DNA from: Sinomicrobium oceani
GTDB lineage: Bacteria > Bacteroidota > Bacteroidia > Flavobacteriales > Flavobacteriaceae
NCBI RefSeq assembly: GCF_900119185.1
Contig: NZ_FPJE01000002.1
Span: 1-64,000, forward strand
Direction: 5' to 3'
Length of the DNA: 64,000 nucleotides
Shown: piece by piece, positions 26,378 through 34,793 of the stretch
How positions within the stretch are numbered: the stretch's first letter is position 1
Layout: each line of letters starts with the position of its first letter
The notes under the pieces: model-generated
What the model was told of the DNA's origin: nothing
Database searches by the model: none
The model's input: only the letters and a program-made list of their open reading frames with translations
Program-made: the position numbers and the translations under genes

Positions 26378-27235
26378 TTAAAGTACCATTTTCTCTATGG
26401 GACATACCAATATACCCTCTGCCCCGACGGCTTTCAGTTCATCGATAACATCCCAGAATTTATCTTTGTCTATAACGGAGTGCAGGCTGCTCCAGCCTTC
26501 TTCTGCCAGTGGCATGACCGTCGGACTTTTTAGTACCGGGAGGATATTTCCTACCGCTTCTATTTTGTCGTTGGGAACATTCATCAGGATATACCTGGAG
26601 TTCCTCGCTTTCAATACCGATTGTATGCGGAAACGCAATTTTTGTAAAATAGCGTTGCTCTCCTCGGAAATAGCCGGAGAAACAGCGAGTACCGCTTCAC
26701 TTTTCAGAATTACTTCGACCTCTTTCAGGTTATTTTTAAAGAGGGTACTTCCGCTGGATACAATATCGACAATGGCATCCGCCAGGCCGATATTGGGGGC
26801 GATCTCCACAGAACCCGATATCTGATGCAGATCGGCACTTATCCCTTTGGAAACGAGATAATTATTGACTGTATTGGGGTAAGACGTTGCAATCTGCATT
26901 CCGTCGAGATCTTTGATCGATGCGTAATCGAAAGTCTTGGGTACAGCCAGCGAAACCCGGCACTTGGAAAAACCCAGTTTTTCTACCACCTCGATACCTT
27001 CTCCTTTTTCTACCAGCAGGTTATCGCCTACGATAGCCACATCCACCACACCGTCTTTGAGGTATTGCGGAATATCCGAGTTACGAAGGAATAATACTTC
27101 CATCGGAAAGTCAAAAGCCTCGGCTTTGAGTTGATCATTTCCGTTGTTTACCGAAATGCCACAATCTTTGAGAATCCTCAGGGAGTCCTCGTTAAGCCGG
27201 CCACTTTTCTGAATAGCAATTTTTAGTTTACTCAT
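26378..27235 (-). CDS. hisG: HisG: ATP phosphoribosyltransferase, long form
   Basis: I chose the ATG at 27235 (MSKLKIAIQKSGRLNEDSLRIL); the frame extends upstream to 27331 only through the attenuator. The 285-residue enzyme condenses ATP with PRPP, the first and feedback-inhibited step. It has the catalytic bilobal domain (GKKL-like start, VAIVGDNLLVE, the PRPP loop DAIVDIVSSGSTLFKNNL) and the C-terminal ACT-like histidine-binding domain (about 210-285, SPTVMPLAEEGWSSLHSVI), so it is the self-sufficient HisG-L that does not need HisZ. Confidence 0.97.
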   Translation of the reverse strand: MSKLKIAIQKSGRLNEDSLRILKDCGISVNNGNDQLKAEAFDFPMEVLFLRNSDIPQYLKDGVVDVAIVGDNLLVEKGEGIEVVEKLGFSKCRVSLAVPKTFDYASIKDLDGMQIATSYPNTVNNYLVSKGISADLHQISGSVEIAPNIGLADAIVDIVSSGSTLFKNNLKEVEVILKSEAVLAVSPAISEESNAILQKLRFRIQSVLKARNSRYILMNVPNDKIEAVGNILPVLKSPTVMPLAEEGWSSLHSVIDKDKFWDVIDELKAVGAEGILVCPIEKMVL

Positions 27236-27305
27236 TTTTTGTTGGTTTACCCCGCTTCGGGGGATGTTTTTATATTTTTTCCTCCTATCCCGGCAATACC
27301 GGAAT

Positions 27306-27339
27306 AAAAAAAGCCCGTTTGATACACTCAAACGGGCTT
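27306..27339 (-). terminator. his attenuator terminator hairpin
   Basis: On the minus strand AAGCCCGTTTGA pairs perfectly with TCAAACGGGCTT around a five-base loop, followed by seven Ts. It lies 34 nt after the leader-peptide stop and 70 nt before hisG, the classic geometry of an attenuator. A small extra stem (CCCCCGAAGCGGGG, about 27251-27264) lies between it and the hisG start. Confidence 0.9.
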
Positions 27340-27373
27340 AATATGGTTTATAAGAATTACATGCATACCATGA

Positions 27374-27430
27374 TCACCTCGCCTGAGTGCAAGTGTAAAA
27401 ATGATGATGATGTAAAACTATAGTATTCAT
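27374..27430 (-). CDS. hisL: his operon leader peptide (18 residues, four His codons)
   Basis: On the minus strand ATG at 27430 opens an 18-codon frame reading MNTIVLHHHHFYTCTQAR followed by TGA. Four consecutive CAT codons at positions 7-10 are the control codons: ribosome stalling at low charged tRNA-His would favour an antiterminator and allow transcription into hisG. It lies just behind a good promoter and just before a strong terminator hairpin. The function follows from the established his-leader mechanism; the competing antiterminator pairing was not resolved by eye. Confidence 0.9.
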   Translation of the reverse strand: MNTIVLHHHHFYTCTQAR

Positions 27431-27448
27431 TTCTTTTTTGTTCTGCTG

Positions 27449-27481
27449 CAAATTTAAATGAAAAATTATTTAATACGACAA
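27449..27481 (-). promoter_or_regulatory. his operon promoter
   Basis: On the minus strand TTG (27481-27479), a 22-base spacer and TAAATTTG (27456-27449) match the Bacteroidota -33/-7 consensus. The predicted start of transcription is about 12 bases before the leader-peptide ATG. Confidence 0.6.
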
Positions 27482-27683
27482 GAATAATACTAAAATTTTA
27501 TAACATTCTCCCCGGATATTGTAACAAACAAAAAATCGCAATACGAGACATCTTCTTTCATTTACTATTGCCCCTTATGTAGGAATTTTATATTTTTAAC
27601 AAAAATTGGAAACATAAAAGGAGTGCGGCTACCCCACACTTCTGTAAACGGATACAAACACGAGACAGCGATACAGATAAAAT

Positions 27684-28538
27684 ATGAAAAATTTTATTCT
27701 TGCTTTTATTTTCTTCCTGGGATGGTTTGTTTTCGGAACCTGGATATACTCCTGTCATATCAAGGGGTTATGTGTGGATACCGCAGCAGATAAAACGTCT
27801 TCCCCGGTTACTGCCGACACCTTGTCTGACGCGGAAAAAAAACTTATTTTTTCTCCGCAACTACTCAAGGACATCGCTATAACCGCGGGCACAGATTCCG
27901 TACTCTTTTTCGGGAAAGCGCTTAATCTGGAGAAAAGAGTATTCGATTTTCTCAATGACAACCAGGATCAGGAGCTTTATATCACAGGGCTACACAATCA
28001 CGGCGAGAAAAATTCGCTTGGTGAAGCCCGTGCCAAACGTGCAAAAGTACGATTTACGACCTACGGAATAAACCCTGATCGCATCAGTGTAACTTCGGCA
28101 CGTAAAGATTTTAAATTCGATAATAACAATCGCTATCGCGGGGGAATCCGCATGGAATATCGCGAACTTACCGAAGACCGCAACGCGAGTATCGAGGAAG
28201 GAATCTCTAACAAAATACTGTATTCCAACTTCGGTTCCGAAAAATTTCAGCCGGATAATACGCTACAGGCCTATGCCAGGGAATTGAAGAGATACCTGGA
28301 TAAGTACCCCGATAAAAACATACTGGTTACAGGGCATACCGACAATGTCGGGACTGATGAGGCCAATAACTGGGTAGGGCTTCAGCGAGCCAGGAGCGTT
28401 ATGGATTACCTGGTCAGCGCCGGAATTCCCGAATCTCAGATCGAGGCACTGTCGGAAGGTTCTCATCAGCCGCTGGAAAGCAACAGCACCATCGAAGGCC
28501 GGCGAAAAAACCGGCGTATAGAAATAAAAGTAAATTAA
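27684..28538 (+). CDS. OmpA-family protein
   Basis: The 284-residue protein has an N-terminal hydrophobic segment (4-22, FILAFIFFLGWFVFGTWIY) acting as signal or anchor. An OmpA-like domain at about 60-145 is partly degenerate (LFFGKALNLEKRVFDFLNDNQDQELYITGLHNHGEKN), and a canonical C-terminal OmpA domain (about 180-284) has YARELKRYLDKYPDKNILVTGHTDNVGTDEANNWVGLQRARSVMDYLVSAGI and ends SEGSHQPLESNSTIEGRRKNRRIEI. It would bind peptidoglycan. The tandem of two such domains is noteworthy. It is followed after 19 bp by a co-directional gene. Confidence 0.88.
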   Translation: MKNFILAFIFFLGWFVFGTWIYSCHIKGLCVDTAADKTSSPVTADTLSDAEKKLIFSPQLLKDIAITAGTDSVLFFGKALNLEKRVFDFLNDNQDQELYITGLHNHGEKNSLGEARAKRAKVRFTTYGINPDRISVTSARKDFKFDNNNRYRGGIRMEYRELTEDRNASIEEGISNKILYSNFGSEKFQPDNTLQAYARELKRYLDKYPDKNILVTGHTDNVGTDEANNWVGLQRARSVMDYLVSAGIPESQIEALSEGSHQPLESNSTIEGRRKNRRIEIKVN

Positions 28539-28557
28539 CCGTAAATCTAAGGATATC

Positions 28558-29082
28558 ATGGATCAACTCACCCCTGTTGCAGCTATAGAATATGTCTGGC
28601 TGTTTATTATGTGCTTCGGGTGTTTTCTGGTGGGCTATTTCTTTGCCAAGAATCACAGCACCAAAGTTTACGGCAAAAGACTTGACGAATGCCTTTCCGA
28701 AAAACTGGCCCTCCGCGAGAGTCTCAATAAACATGCCCAAAGTACTTTCGGACATCAGAACCCTTCGATAAAAGCTCGAAAAACAAGAAACCGTAAAGGA
28801 GAACTTCACCATCCGAAAGACAGTCTGCTCGACTTCGAACGGATCGGGATTGCAGAAGAATCCGAAAAAGACGATCTTAAAATGATAAATGGTGTCGGCC
28901 CGTTTATCGAAGAAAAACTGAACAGTATCGGTATCTATACTTTCGAACAGATCAGCAGGTTCCGCGAAGAAGATATGAACCAGGTGACGGAACTCATCCA
29001 GTTCTTCCCCGGAAGGATCAAACGGGACGACTGGAAAGGCCAGGCCTCAGCACTTAAAAAGAAAAAAAACAGCCCGGAATAA
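28558..29082 (+). CDS. membrane-anchored protein with helix-hairpin-helix-like C-terminal domain
   Basis: The 174-residue protein has one N-terminal membrane helix (about 12-31, VWLFIMCFGCFLVGYFFAK), a basic linker and a C-terminal domain DDLKMINGVGPFIEEKLNSIGIYTFEQISRFREEDMNQVTELIQFFPGRIKRDDWKGQASAL. This INGVGPxxEExLNxxGIxTFxQI pattern is the helix-hairpin-helix-like domain found in ribosomal-L21-fused and other Bacteroidota proteins. It is in an operon with the OmpA gene; envelope function is inferred from this linkage only. Confidence 0.78.
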   Translation: MDQLTPVAAIEYVWLFIMCFGCFLVGYFFAKNHSTKVYGKRLDECLSEKLALRESLNKHAQSTFGHQNPSIKARKTRNRKGELHHPKDSLLDFERIGIAEESEKDDLKMINGVGPFIEEKLNSIGIYTFEQISRFREEDMNQVTELIQFFPGRIKRDDWKGQASALKKKKNSPE

Positions 29083-29196
29083 CTACTATTCGAAATATTA
29101 AATTTACAGAACAAACGGCTATCCGGGCCACCGAATTATAAAGTTCCGGACCAAAAAAGATCACCCTCTTCATAACTCCCATTCCATCATACCATT

Positions 29197-29238
29197 AAAA
29201 AAGCCGAAAGATGTTTGTCACATCTCCCGGCTTTTTTT
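29197..29238. terminator. bidirectional terminator
   Basis: AAAAAAGCCG (29197-29206) pairs with CGGCTTTTTT (29228-29237), with a nested ATGT/ACAT. It has A- and T-runs on either side and lies between the convergent HhH-domain gene and the ABC-F gene. Confidence 0.85.
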
Positions 29239-29264
29239 ATATCCGTCGTACAACGACTGATTTC

Positions 29265-30890
29265 CTATTTTTTGTACATTTTGTCGCGTTGTTCACGAAC
29301 TACCGGATCACTCATATAATCGTCGAATGTCAGGTATCGGTCTATGGCCCCGTTTGGCGTAAGCTCTATGATACGATTGGCTACGGTCTGTGCAAATTCG
29401 TGGTCATGCGTGGTCAGCATAACGGTTCCCTTGAAGTTTTTCAGCGAATTGTTAAAAGCCGTGATACTTTCCAGGTCGAGGTGGTTGGTAGGTTCGTCGA
29501 GCATTAGCACATTGGCTCTGAGCATCATCATCCGGCTCAACATACAACGTACTTTTTCTCCTCCGGAAAGTACCCGTCCGGTCTTCAGGGCTTCTTCCCC
29601 GCTGAACAGCATCTTTCCGAGGAAGCCGCGTACATATACCTCTTCCCGTTCCTCTTCGGTTTTGGCCCATTGCCGCAACCAGTCTACCAGGGTCAGGTCG
29701 TTATCAAAATATTCCGCATTATCTACGGGCAGGTAGGATTGTGATGTCGTTACTCCCCACTGATATTTCCCGGAATCTGCTTTTTCCTTGTCATTGATAA
29801 TTTCGTAAAAAGCGGTTGTAGCCCTTGAATCGCGCGAAATAACAGCGACTTTATCACCTTTGGCCAGGTTAATATCTACGTTGCGGAACAGGATATCTCC
29901 TTCCAGCGATGCAGACAGCCCTTCGACATGAAGGATCTGATCTCCGGCTTCTCTTTCCCGCTCGAATATAATGGCCGGATACCTTCTGCTGGACGGTTTG
30001 ATATCGTCTACTTTAAGCTTTTCCAGCATTTTCTTCCTGGAAGTCGCCTGTTTGGATTTGGCTACGTTGGCACTGAACCGCTGAATAAACTCCTGAAGTT
30101 CCTTGGCTTTATCCTCGGCCTTCTTATTCTGCTGGGCTCTCTGTCTTGCAGCGAGCTGACTGCTTTCGTACCAGAATGTATAGTTACCGGAATAATGCGA
30201 GATTTTTCCGAAATCGATATCCGATATATGGGTACAAACGGCATCGAGGAAGTGACGGTCGTGAGATACGACGATCACAGTATTGTCATAACCGGCAAGG
30301 AAATTCTCCAACCATCCTATGGTTTCGAAATCGAGGTCGTTGGTCGGCTCATCCATGATAAGTACATCCGGGTTGCCGAACAATGCCTGTGCCAGTAACA
30401 CCCGTACTTTGAGTTTCCCGTCCAGGTCTCCCATGAGGGTGTAATGAAACTCTTCGGATATCCCCAGGTTGGACAACAGTGCTGCAGCATCGCTGTCTGC
30501 ACTCCATCCGTTCATTTCCTCAAACTGTACCTGTAATTCCCCTACCCGTTCACCATCGGCATCACTGAAATCTTCCTTGGCATAGATATCATCCATCTCC
30601 TTTTTAATGGCAAACAACGGTTTGTTCCCTTGTATTACTGTTTCCAGTACCGGGTACTCGTCATACGCATAGTGATCCTGTTCGAGCACGGACATCCGCT
30701 TACCGGGTTCCAAGTGAATATGTCCCGATGTAGGATCCATCTTGCCGGAAAGAATTTTTAGAAACGTTGATTTTCCGGCACCATTGGCCCCTATAATACC
30801 GTAACAATTTCCCTGGGTGAAGGTAACGTTGACATCGTCAAACAGAACCCGTTTACCAAATTGTACAGAAAGATTTGATACTGTTAGCAT
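29265..30890 (-). CDS. ABC-F family ATPase (YbiT-like)
   Basis: The 541-residue protein has two ABC domains and no membrane segment. Domain 1 has Walker A GANGAGKST (about 34-42), signature LDGKLKVRVLLAQALFGNP and Walker B VLIMDEPTNDLD. The linker (about 240-310) is the charged P-site-tRNA-interaction motif. Domain 2 has a canonical LSGGEKVRCML signature and VLMLDEPTNHLD, but its Walker A position reads AVISRDSRATTAFYEI, lacking GxxGxGK(S/T). ABC-F proteins act on ribosomes; this YbiT-like subgroup is often involved in translation stress rather than drug resistance. Monocistronic with its own promoter and terminator. Confidence 0.93.
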   Translation of the reverse strand: MLTVSNLSVQFGKRVLFDDVNVTFTQGNCYGIIGANGAGKSTFLKILSGKMDPTSGHIHLEPGKRMSVLEQDHYAYDEYPVLETVIQGNKPLFAIKKEMDDIYAKEDFSDADGERVGELQVQFEEMNGWSADSDAAALLSNLGISEEFHYTLMGDLDGKLKVRVLLAQALFGNPDVLIMDEPTNDLDFETIGWLENFLAGYDNTVIVVSHDRHFLDAVCTHISDIDFGKISHYSGNYTFWYESSQLAARQRAQQNKKAEDKAKELQEFIQRFSANVAKSKQATSRKKMLEKLKVDDIKPSSRRYPAIIFEREREAGDQILHVEGLSASLEGDILFRNVDINLAKGDKVAVISRDSRATTAFYEIINDKEKADSGKYQWGVTTSQSYLPVDNAEYFDNDLTLVDWLRQWAKTEEEREEVYVRGFLGKMLFSGEEALKTGRVLSGGEKVRCMLSRMMMLRANVLMLDEPTNHLDLESITAFNNSLKNFKGTVMLTTHDHEFAQTVANRIIELTPNGAIDRYLTFDDYMSDPVVREQRDKMYKK

Positions 30891-30923
30891 TTATTTTATT
30901 TTTGAAGTTTGTTTAACTCGATG

Positions 30924-30953
30924 CAAAAATAACAAAACACAAACTATTACAAA
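30924..30953 (-). promoter_or_regulatory. promoter of the ABC-F gene
   Basis: On the minus strand TTTG (30953-30950), 18 bases, then TATTTTTG (30931-30924), a good match to the Bacteroidota consensus, about 34 bases before the ATG. Confidence 0.55.
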
Positions 30954-31080
30954 GGGTATTCCCCCTCCCTTTTAAGAACATTTTTTAACTCCGCATTAAC
31001 ACGCCATCACTCCAAGGTTTGTTAGATTTGCTAATTACAAAATAGTATAGTATTCAGCACTGTACATTTAAAAGGATTGT

Positions 31081-32496
31081 ATGAGGAACTTGCTGATAGC
31101 ATTTTTGGTATTACCTTTTATTAGTTGTGATAATTCTAAAAATACCATCGCCTATTTCGGAGGCGAAGTCATAAATCCAAGGGATAGCGTCGTTATTTTA
31201 TATCGCGATGACGAGCCCATAGATACCGCACAATTAAACAGTGAAAACCGATTTTTATTCCGGATAAAACTGCGAGATAAGAAAGGTGACCTTTTTAAAT
31301 TCAGGCACTTCCCTGAGCATCAATACGTGTTCATCCAGGGGGGCGATAGTGTATTGGCCAGGGTAAATACGCTCAATTTTGACGAATCGCTCGTCTTTTC
31401 CGGCAAAGGAGCCGAAAAAAACAATTTCCTGATAGAAATGTACCTGCTCGATGAAGATGAGCAAAAACTCATTTATAGTTATTACAACCTGGAGCCTGTA
31501 CACTTCAGTCGTAAAATTGATTCGCTGCGCCAGATGAAAATGGAGCAGTACGAACACCTTATTGTTACCCAGCGCCTCTCCGGACCCGCCAAGAACGTAG
31601 CCCGGGCCTCCATAGACTATCCCAATTACCGCTATCGGGAATTTTACCCGTATATGTACAAAAAATTAAAGAATACCGATCGGAAGAAACCCGTAAATAT
31701 GCCCGAAGGCTTTTATGCCTTCCGCGATAATGTCAATTACAACGATAAGGAATTACGGTTTTACAAACCCTATTTTGATTTCATGGTCTATCATTTCAAC
31801 GGACTGGCCTATAGCAAATGCGTGGATGAATGTCCGCGTAAGGAAGATTCCAATGAAAACTCGGTACACTATTACATACACAAATTAAAACTTATCGATA
31901 ATAAGGTCGATGAAAAGGGTCTGAAAGATTACCTCTTCCGCAATACAGCCTACACCTATTACCTCGAGGATCAGGACGAAGCCAACAACAAACTGTTTAT
32001 GGACAAGTTCCTGGAACTGGACGGGGACAATAAGTATCTCGACGAAGTGCAGTCCTTATACACCAATATCAGGAACTTACAAAAAGGAGCTCACGTTCCG
32101 TCGTTGCAACTTGTAGATATCAGCGGGCATCATACCAACCTGGACGATGTCTGTCACAATAAAAATACCGTAGTTTATTTCTGGACTCTTTTCCAGAAAG
32201 GCCACTCCAAATACATCAACAAATATATAATGGCCCTTCAGAAAGAATACCCCGCCGTGAATTTCGTAGGGATCTGCCTGAATGAAAACTACGAAGACTG
32301 GATCGAGACCATCGCTATTAACAACCTGAGAAAAGAACAACAATACCTTTCTCTGAAACGCGATAAGATCAGCAAAGGACTTACTGTAAACAACCTCAAT
32401 AAGGTTATTCTCGTCGATAATAAGAGTACTATCATCAACGCTTTTACATATATCCAAAGCCCGGAGTTTCACGATATTCTCCGTTCGATGAATTAA
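31081..32496 (+). CDS. thioredoxin-fold lipoprotein lacking the CxxC pair
   Basis: The 471-residue protein has a lipoprotein signal (LPFISC, Cys16), a DUF4369-like N-terminal beta domain (about 22-110), a helical middle part rich in Tyr and charged residues, and a C-terminal TlpA/thioredoxin-like domain from about 340 (GAHVPSLQLVDISGHHTNLDDVCHNKNTVVYFWTLFQKGHSKYINKYIMALQKEYPAVNFVGICL). Where the redox CxxC should follow YFW, the sequence is TLFQKGH. It therefore cannot act as a standard thiol oxidoreductase and may be structural or a binding protein. Monocistronic, ended by a strong terminator. Confidence 0.78.
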   Translation: MRNLLIAFLVLPFISCDNSKNTIAYFGGEVINPRDSVVILYRDDEPIDTAQLNSENRFLFRIKLRDKKGDLFKFRHFPEHQYVFIQGGDSVLARVNTLNFDESLVFSGKGAEKNNFLIEMYLLDEDEQKLIYSYYNLEPVHFSRKIDSLRQMKMEQYEHLIVTQRLSGPAKNVARASIDYPNYRYREFYPYMYKKLKNTDRKKPVNMPEGFYAFRDNVNYNDKELRFYKPYFDFMVYHFNGLAYSKCVDECPRKEDSNENSVHYYIHKLKLIDNKVDEKGLKDYLFRNTAYTYYLEDQDEANNKLFMDKFLELDGDNKYLDEVQSLYTNIRNLQKGAHVPSLQLVDISGHHTNLDDVCHNKNTVVYFWTLFQKGHSKYINKYIMALQKEYPAVNFVGICLNENYEDWIETIAINNLRKEQQYLSLKRDKISKGLTVNNLNKVILVDNKSTIINAFTYIQSPEFHDILRSMN

Positions 32497-32587
32497 CCCA
32501 GGGGATTCGGTACATTCCAGCCGCCTCTGTTCTCCACTACAAACTATCAACTAAATAACCCAATCCCCTCTCTCCGTTTATTAATAA

Positions 32588-32623
32588 AAAAACGGAGTTC
32601 ACCATCTTGCAAACTCCGTTTTT
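32588..32623. terminator. bidirectional terminator
   Basis: AAAAACGGAGTT (32588-32599) pairs with AACTCCGTTTTT (32612-32623); it lies between the convergent lipoprotein gene and the transaldolase gene. Confidence 0.88.
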
Positions 32624-32661
32624 ATCCGGTAAAACCGGTACTTATTCTATAAAATCCCGCA

Positions 32662-33318
32662 TCAGGAATTTCCTTTTTTGTAGTCTTCAAGGAATTTCTC
32701 CAGGCCGATATCAGTCAGCGGGTGCTTCAGAAGTCCGGTGATGGATGATAACGGTCCTGTCATTACGTCCGCTCCTATTTTGGCACAGTCGATAACGTGC
32801 ATCGTATGACGAACAGAAGCCGCCAGGATCTCCGTAGCGAAATTGTAGTTATCATAGACCTGACGGATCTCCGCGATAAGGTTAAGCCCATCCGTAGAAA
32901 TATCATCCAGTCTCCCGATAAACGGCGATACGTATGTTGCTCCCGCCTTTGCGGCGAGCAAGGCCTGCCCTACAGAAAATACCAGTGTACAGTTGGTTCG
33001 GATGCCTTTGTCGGTGAAGTACTTTATAGCCTTCACTCCGTCTTTTATCATCGGCACCTTAACCACGATCTGCTCGTGAAGTTCAGCCAATTCCTCTCCT
33101 TCCCTGATCATTCCCTCAAAATCGGTAGCGATAACCTCGGCAGAAACATCTCCTTCCACGATGTTACAGATATCTACATAATGCTTCAGGATATTATCCC
33201 GGCCGGTAATTCCCTCTTTAGCCATAAGCGAAGGATTAGTGGTAACGCCATCCAGCACTCCGAGAGCCTGGGCTTCTTCGATCTGCTGTAAATTGGCAGT
33301 GTCTATAAAAAACTTCAT
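32662..33318 (-). CDS. fsa: transaldolase / fructose-6-phosphate aldolase-like
   Basis: The 218-residue enzyme is of the short TalC/FSA type: [36 protein letters not shown], Schiff-base lysine K87 in [11 protein letters not shown], the [11 protein letters not shown] block and the C-terminal [26 protein letters not shown]. Most short members in Bacteroidota serve as transaldolases in the pentose phosphate pathway; sequence reading alone does not separate this from F6P aldolase activity. Monocistronic. Confidence 0.92.
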   Translation of the reverse strand: MKFFIDTANLQQIEEAQALGVLDGVTTNPSLMAKEGITGRDNILKHYVDICNIVEGDVSAEVIATDFEGMIREGEELAELHEQIVVKVPMIKDGVKAIKYFTDKGIRTNCTLVFSVGQALLAAKAGATYVSPFIGRLDDISTDGLNLIAEIRQVYDNYNFATEILAASVRHTMHVIDCAKIGADVMTGPLSSITGLLKHPLTDIGLEKFLEDYKKGNS

Positions 33319-33413
33319 TTTTTTAACTTTTAATATATTGGTTTTTCATTTATTTTGGTTCCTTACGTGTATTCCGATAGCTAAAAGGGCTTATAGTACT
33401 TTAGACTACAAAA

Positions 33414-34217
33414 CTACAATTTATAATGATTCATCAGCAATCTTTCGTAAGTTTTATCGGGTAAAATCCGTTTCAGCACAATAGAGAACTTCTGCATAAA
33501 GGCACCTACCTTATAATGCACGGCAGGTGATTTCTTCTGCATAACACTATACACGGCCCTGGCCATATCCTGAGGATCTCCCCCGCTGTTCACATGATCG
33601 TTCATTGTCCTAAGGACATCGCCATATACCTTTTCGTAGGGCGACCCTTCTTTTACGGGAGCGTGATATCTTCCTGCTGCAATATTGGTCGCAAAATCCC
33701 CTGGCGCTATATTTACCGCTTCCACCCCGAAGGCCTTGATCTCCATACGCAGCGCCTCTGTCAGCAACTCCAGTGCACCTTTGGAAGCTGAATAAATACC
33801 GCGATACGGCAATCCCATATAGCCGGCGATGGAGGTCACATTAATGATAAGTCCTTTTTGTTGCTGCCGCATCATAGGCAACACGGCCTGAATCACACGC
33901 ATAGGACCAAAAACATTGGTTTCGAAATTATTGAGTATTTCGGTATCCGGAATTTCTTCAAGCGGACCGGTGATTCCGACTCCTGCATTATTGATCAGCA
34001 CATCGATACGGGCTTCTGTGCGCAACAGCTCATCAACCGCTCCGGAGATACTCTCCCTTTCCCGCACATCCATACGAAGCAAAGGAAACTGCGAACCTTT
34101 TACACGTTCCGGATTACGGCTGGTACCATAGACCTTATACCCTTTGGATACCAGAAACTCCCCGATACATTTTCCTATACCCGACGAACCTCCCGTAATC
34201 AAAACTACCTGTGACAT
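33414..34217 (-). CDS. short-chain dehydrogenase/reductase
   Basis: The 267-residue classical SDR has the Rossmann motif VLITGGSSGIGKCIGEFL, NNAGVGITGPLEEI (NNAG), the catalytic Ser in INVTSIAGYMG and YxxxK in YRGIYSASKGALELLTEAL. The basic residue in GTSRNPERVKG after strand 2 suggests NADP(H). Substrate is unknown. It starts 120 bp after the neighbouring membrane pair's end on the same strand. Confidence 0.93.
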   Translation of the reverse strand: MSQVVLITGGSSGIGKCIGEFLVSKGYKVYGTSRNPERVKGSQFPLLRMDVRERESISGAVDELLRTEARIDVLINNAGVGITGPLEEIPDTEILNNFETNVFGPMRVIQAVLPMMRQQQKGLIINVTSIAGYMGLPYRGIYSASKGALELLTEALRMEIKAFGVEAVNIAPGDFATNIAAGRYHAPVKEGSPYEKVYGDVLRTMNDHVNSGGDPQDMARAVYSVMQKKSPAVHYKVGAFMQKFSIVLKRILPDKTYERLLMNHYKL

Positions 34218-34337
34218 AAAATACTTTTTTATCCCTCACGGACTCCGCAAACGAAGATACTTTATTTCGGTGAAAAACTCCCGGAAAAAACAAAAATAAG
34301 CTTCTCAAAAAAACATCTGTATGGCCGAAGTACAAGC

Positions 34338-34793
34338 TTATGATCTGCGTACCGGTTTTTTCAGATGTTTCCATATTTTCCGGGTTCCGACGTATGCTTT
34401 TTTATCGGATCTGAGGTAGCGCGAGCTCAAAACCACCAGTAGGGCCACACAGGCCGTGGTACCAAGTGCACCACCATATCCCTGAAAATACGCGCTGGTA
34501 TGCAATAGTATTACACTATAAATAAGCGCTGCCAGACCGATACCCAAATAACTTGTCGTCTGTCGTGCCGAAACCATCCCGACAAAGGTAGCCCCGATAA
34601 AGGCTACGGGAATAAGCCGTGTCAGCTCCGCCGGGAAAAGGTCGGGAAAAAACCGGAAAAACAGCGCTACGATCATACTCCAGGTTGCAGAAGAACGTAC
34701 TGCCGACCACGACCACCGGGTACAACTGTAGTACGTTATCCATGTCCCTGTCAAAGCTGTTATAATCAATACCAAAAGCTCCATATATTCCAT
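34338..34793 (-). CDS. hypothetical membrane protein, partner B of an overlapping pair
   Basis: The 151-residue protein has four hydrophobic helices (about 5-22, 38-50, 60-78, 82-130) and a basic cytoplasmic tail (SDKKAYVGTRKIWKHLKKPVRRS). It carries the motif IPVAFIGATFVGMVSARQ, echoed in the upstream partner as VLYCGAFVGMSSPD. Its start overlaps the partner's end by 28 bp, so the two are translationally coupled and likely form one complex. No family was recognised. Confidence 0.7.
   Translation of the reverse strand: MEYMELLVLIITALTGTWITYYSCTRWSWSAVRSSATWSMIVALFFRFFPDLFPAELTRLIPVAFIGATFVGMVSARQTTSYLGIGLAALIYSVILLHTSAYFQGYGGALGTTACVALLVVLSSRYLRSDKKAYVGTRKIWKHLKKPVRRS

Noticed and set aside
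26196-26405. 69-codon minus-strand ORF between hisG and hisD
   Set aside because: It overlaps the hisG 3' end, is Arg/Gly/Ser-rich as expected from GC-rich noncoding sequence and has no recognisable domain.
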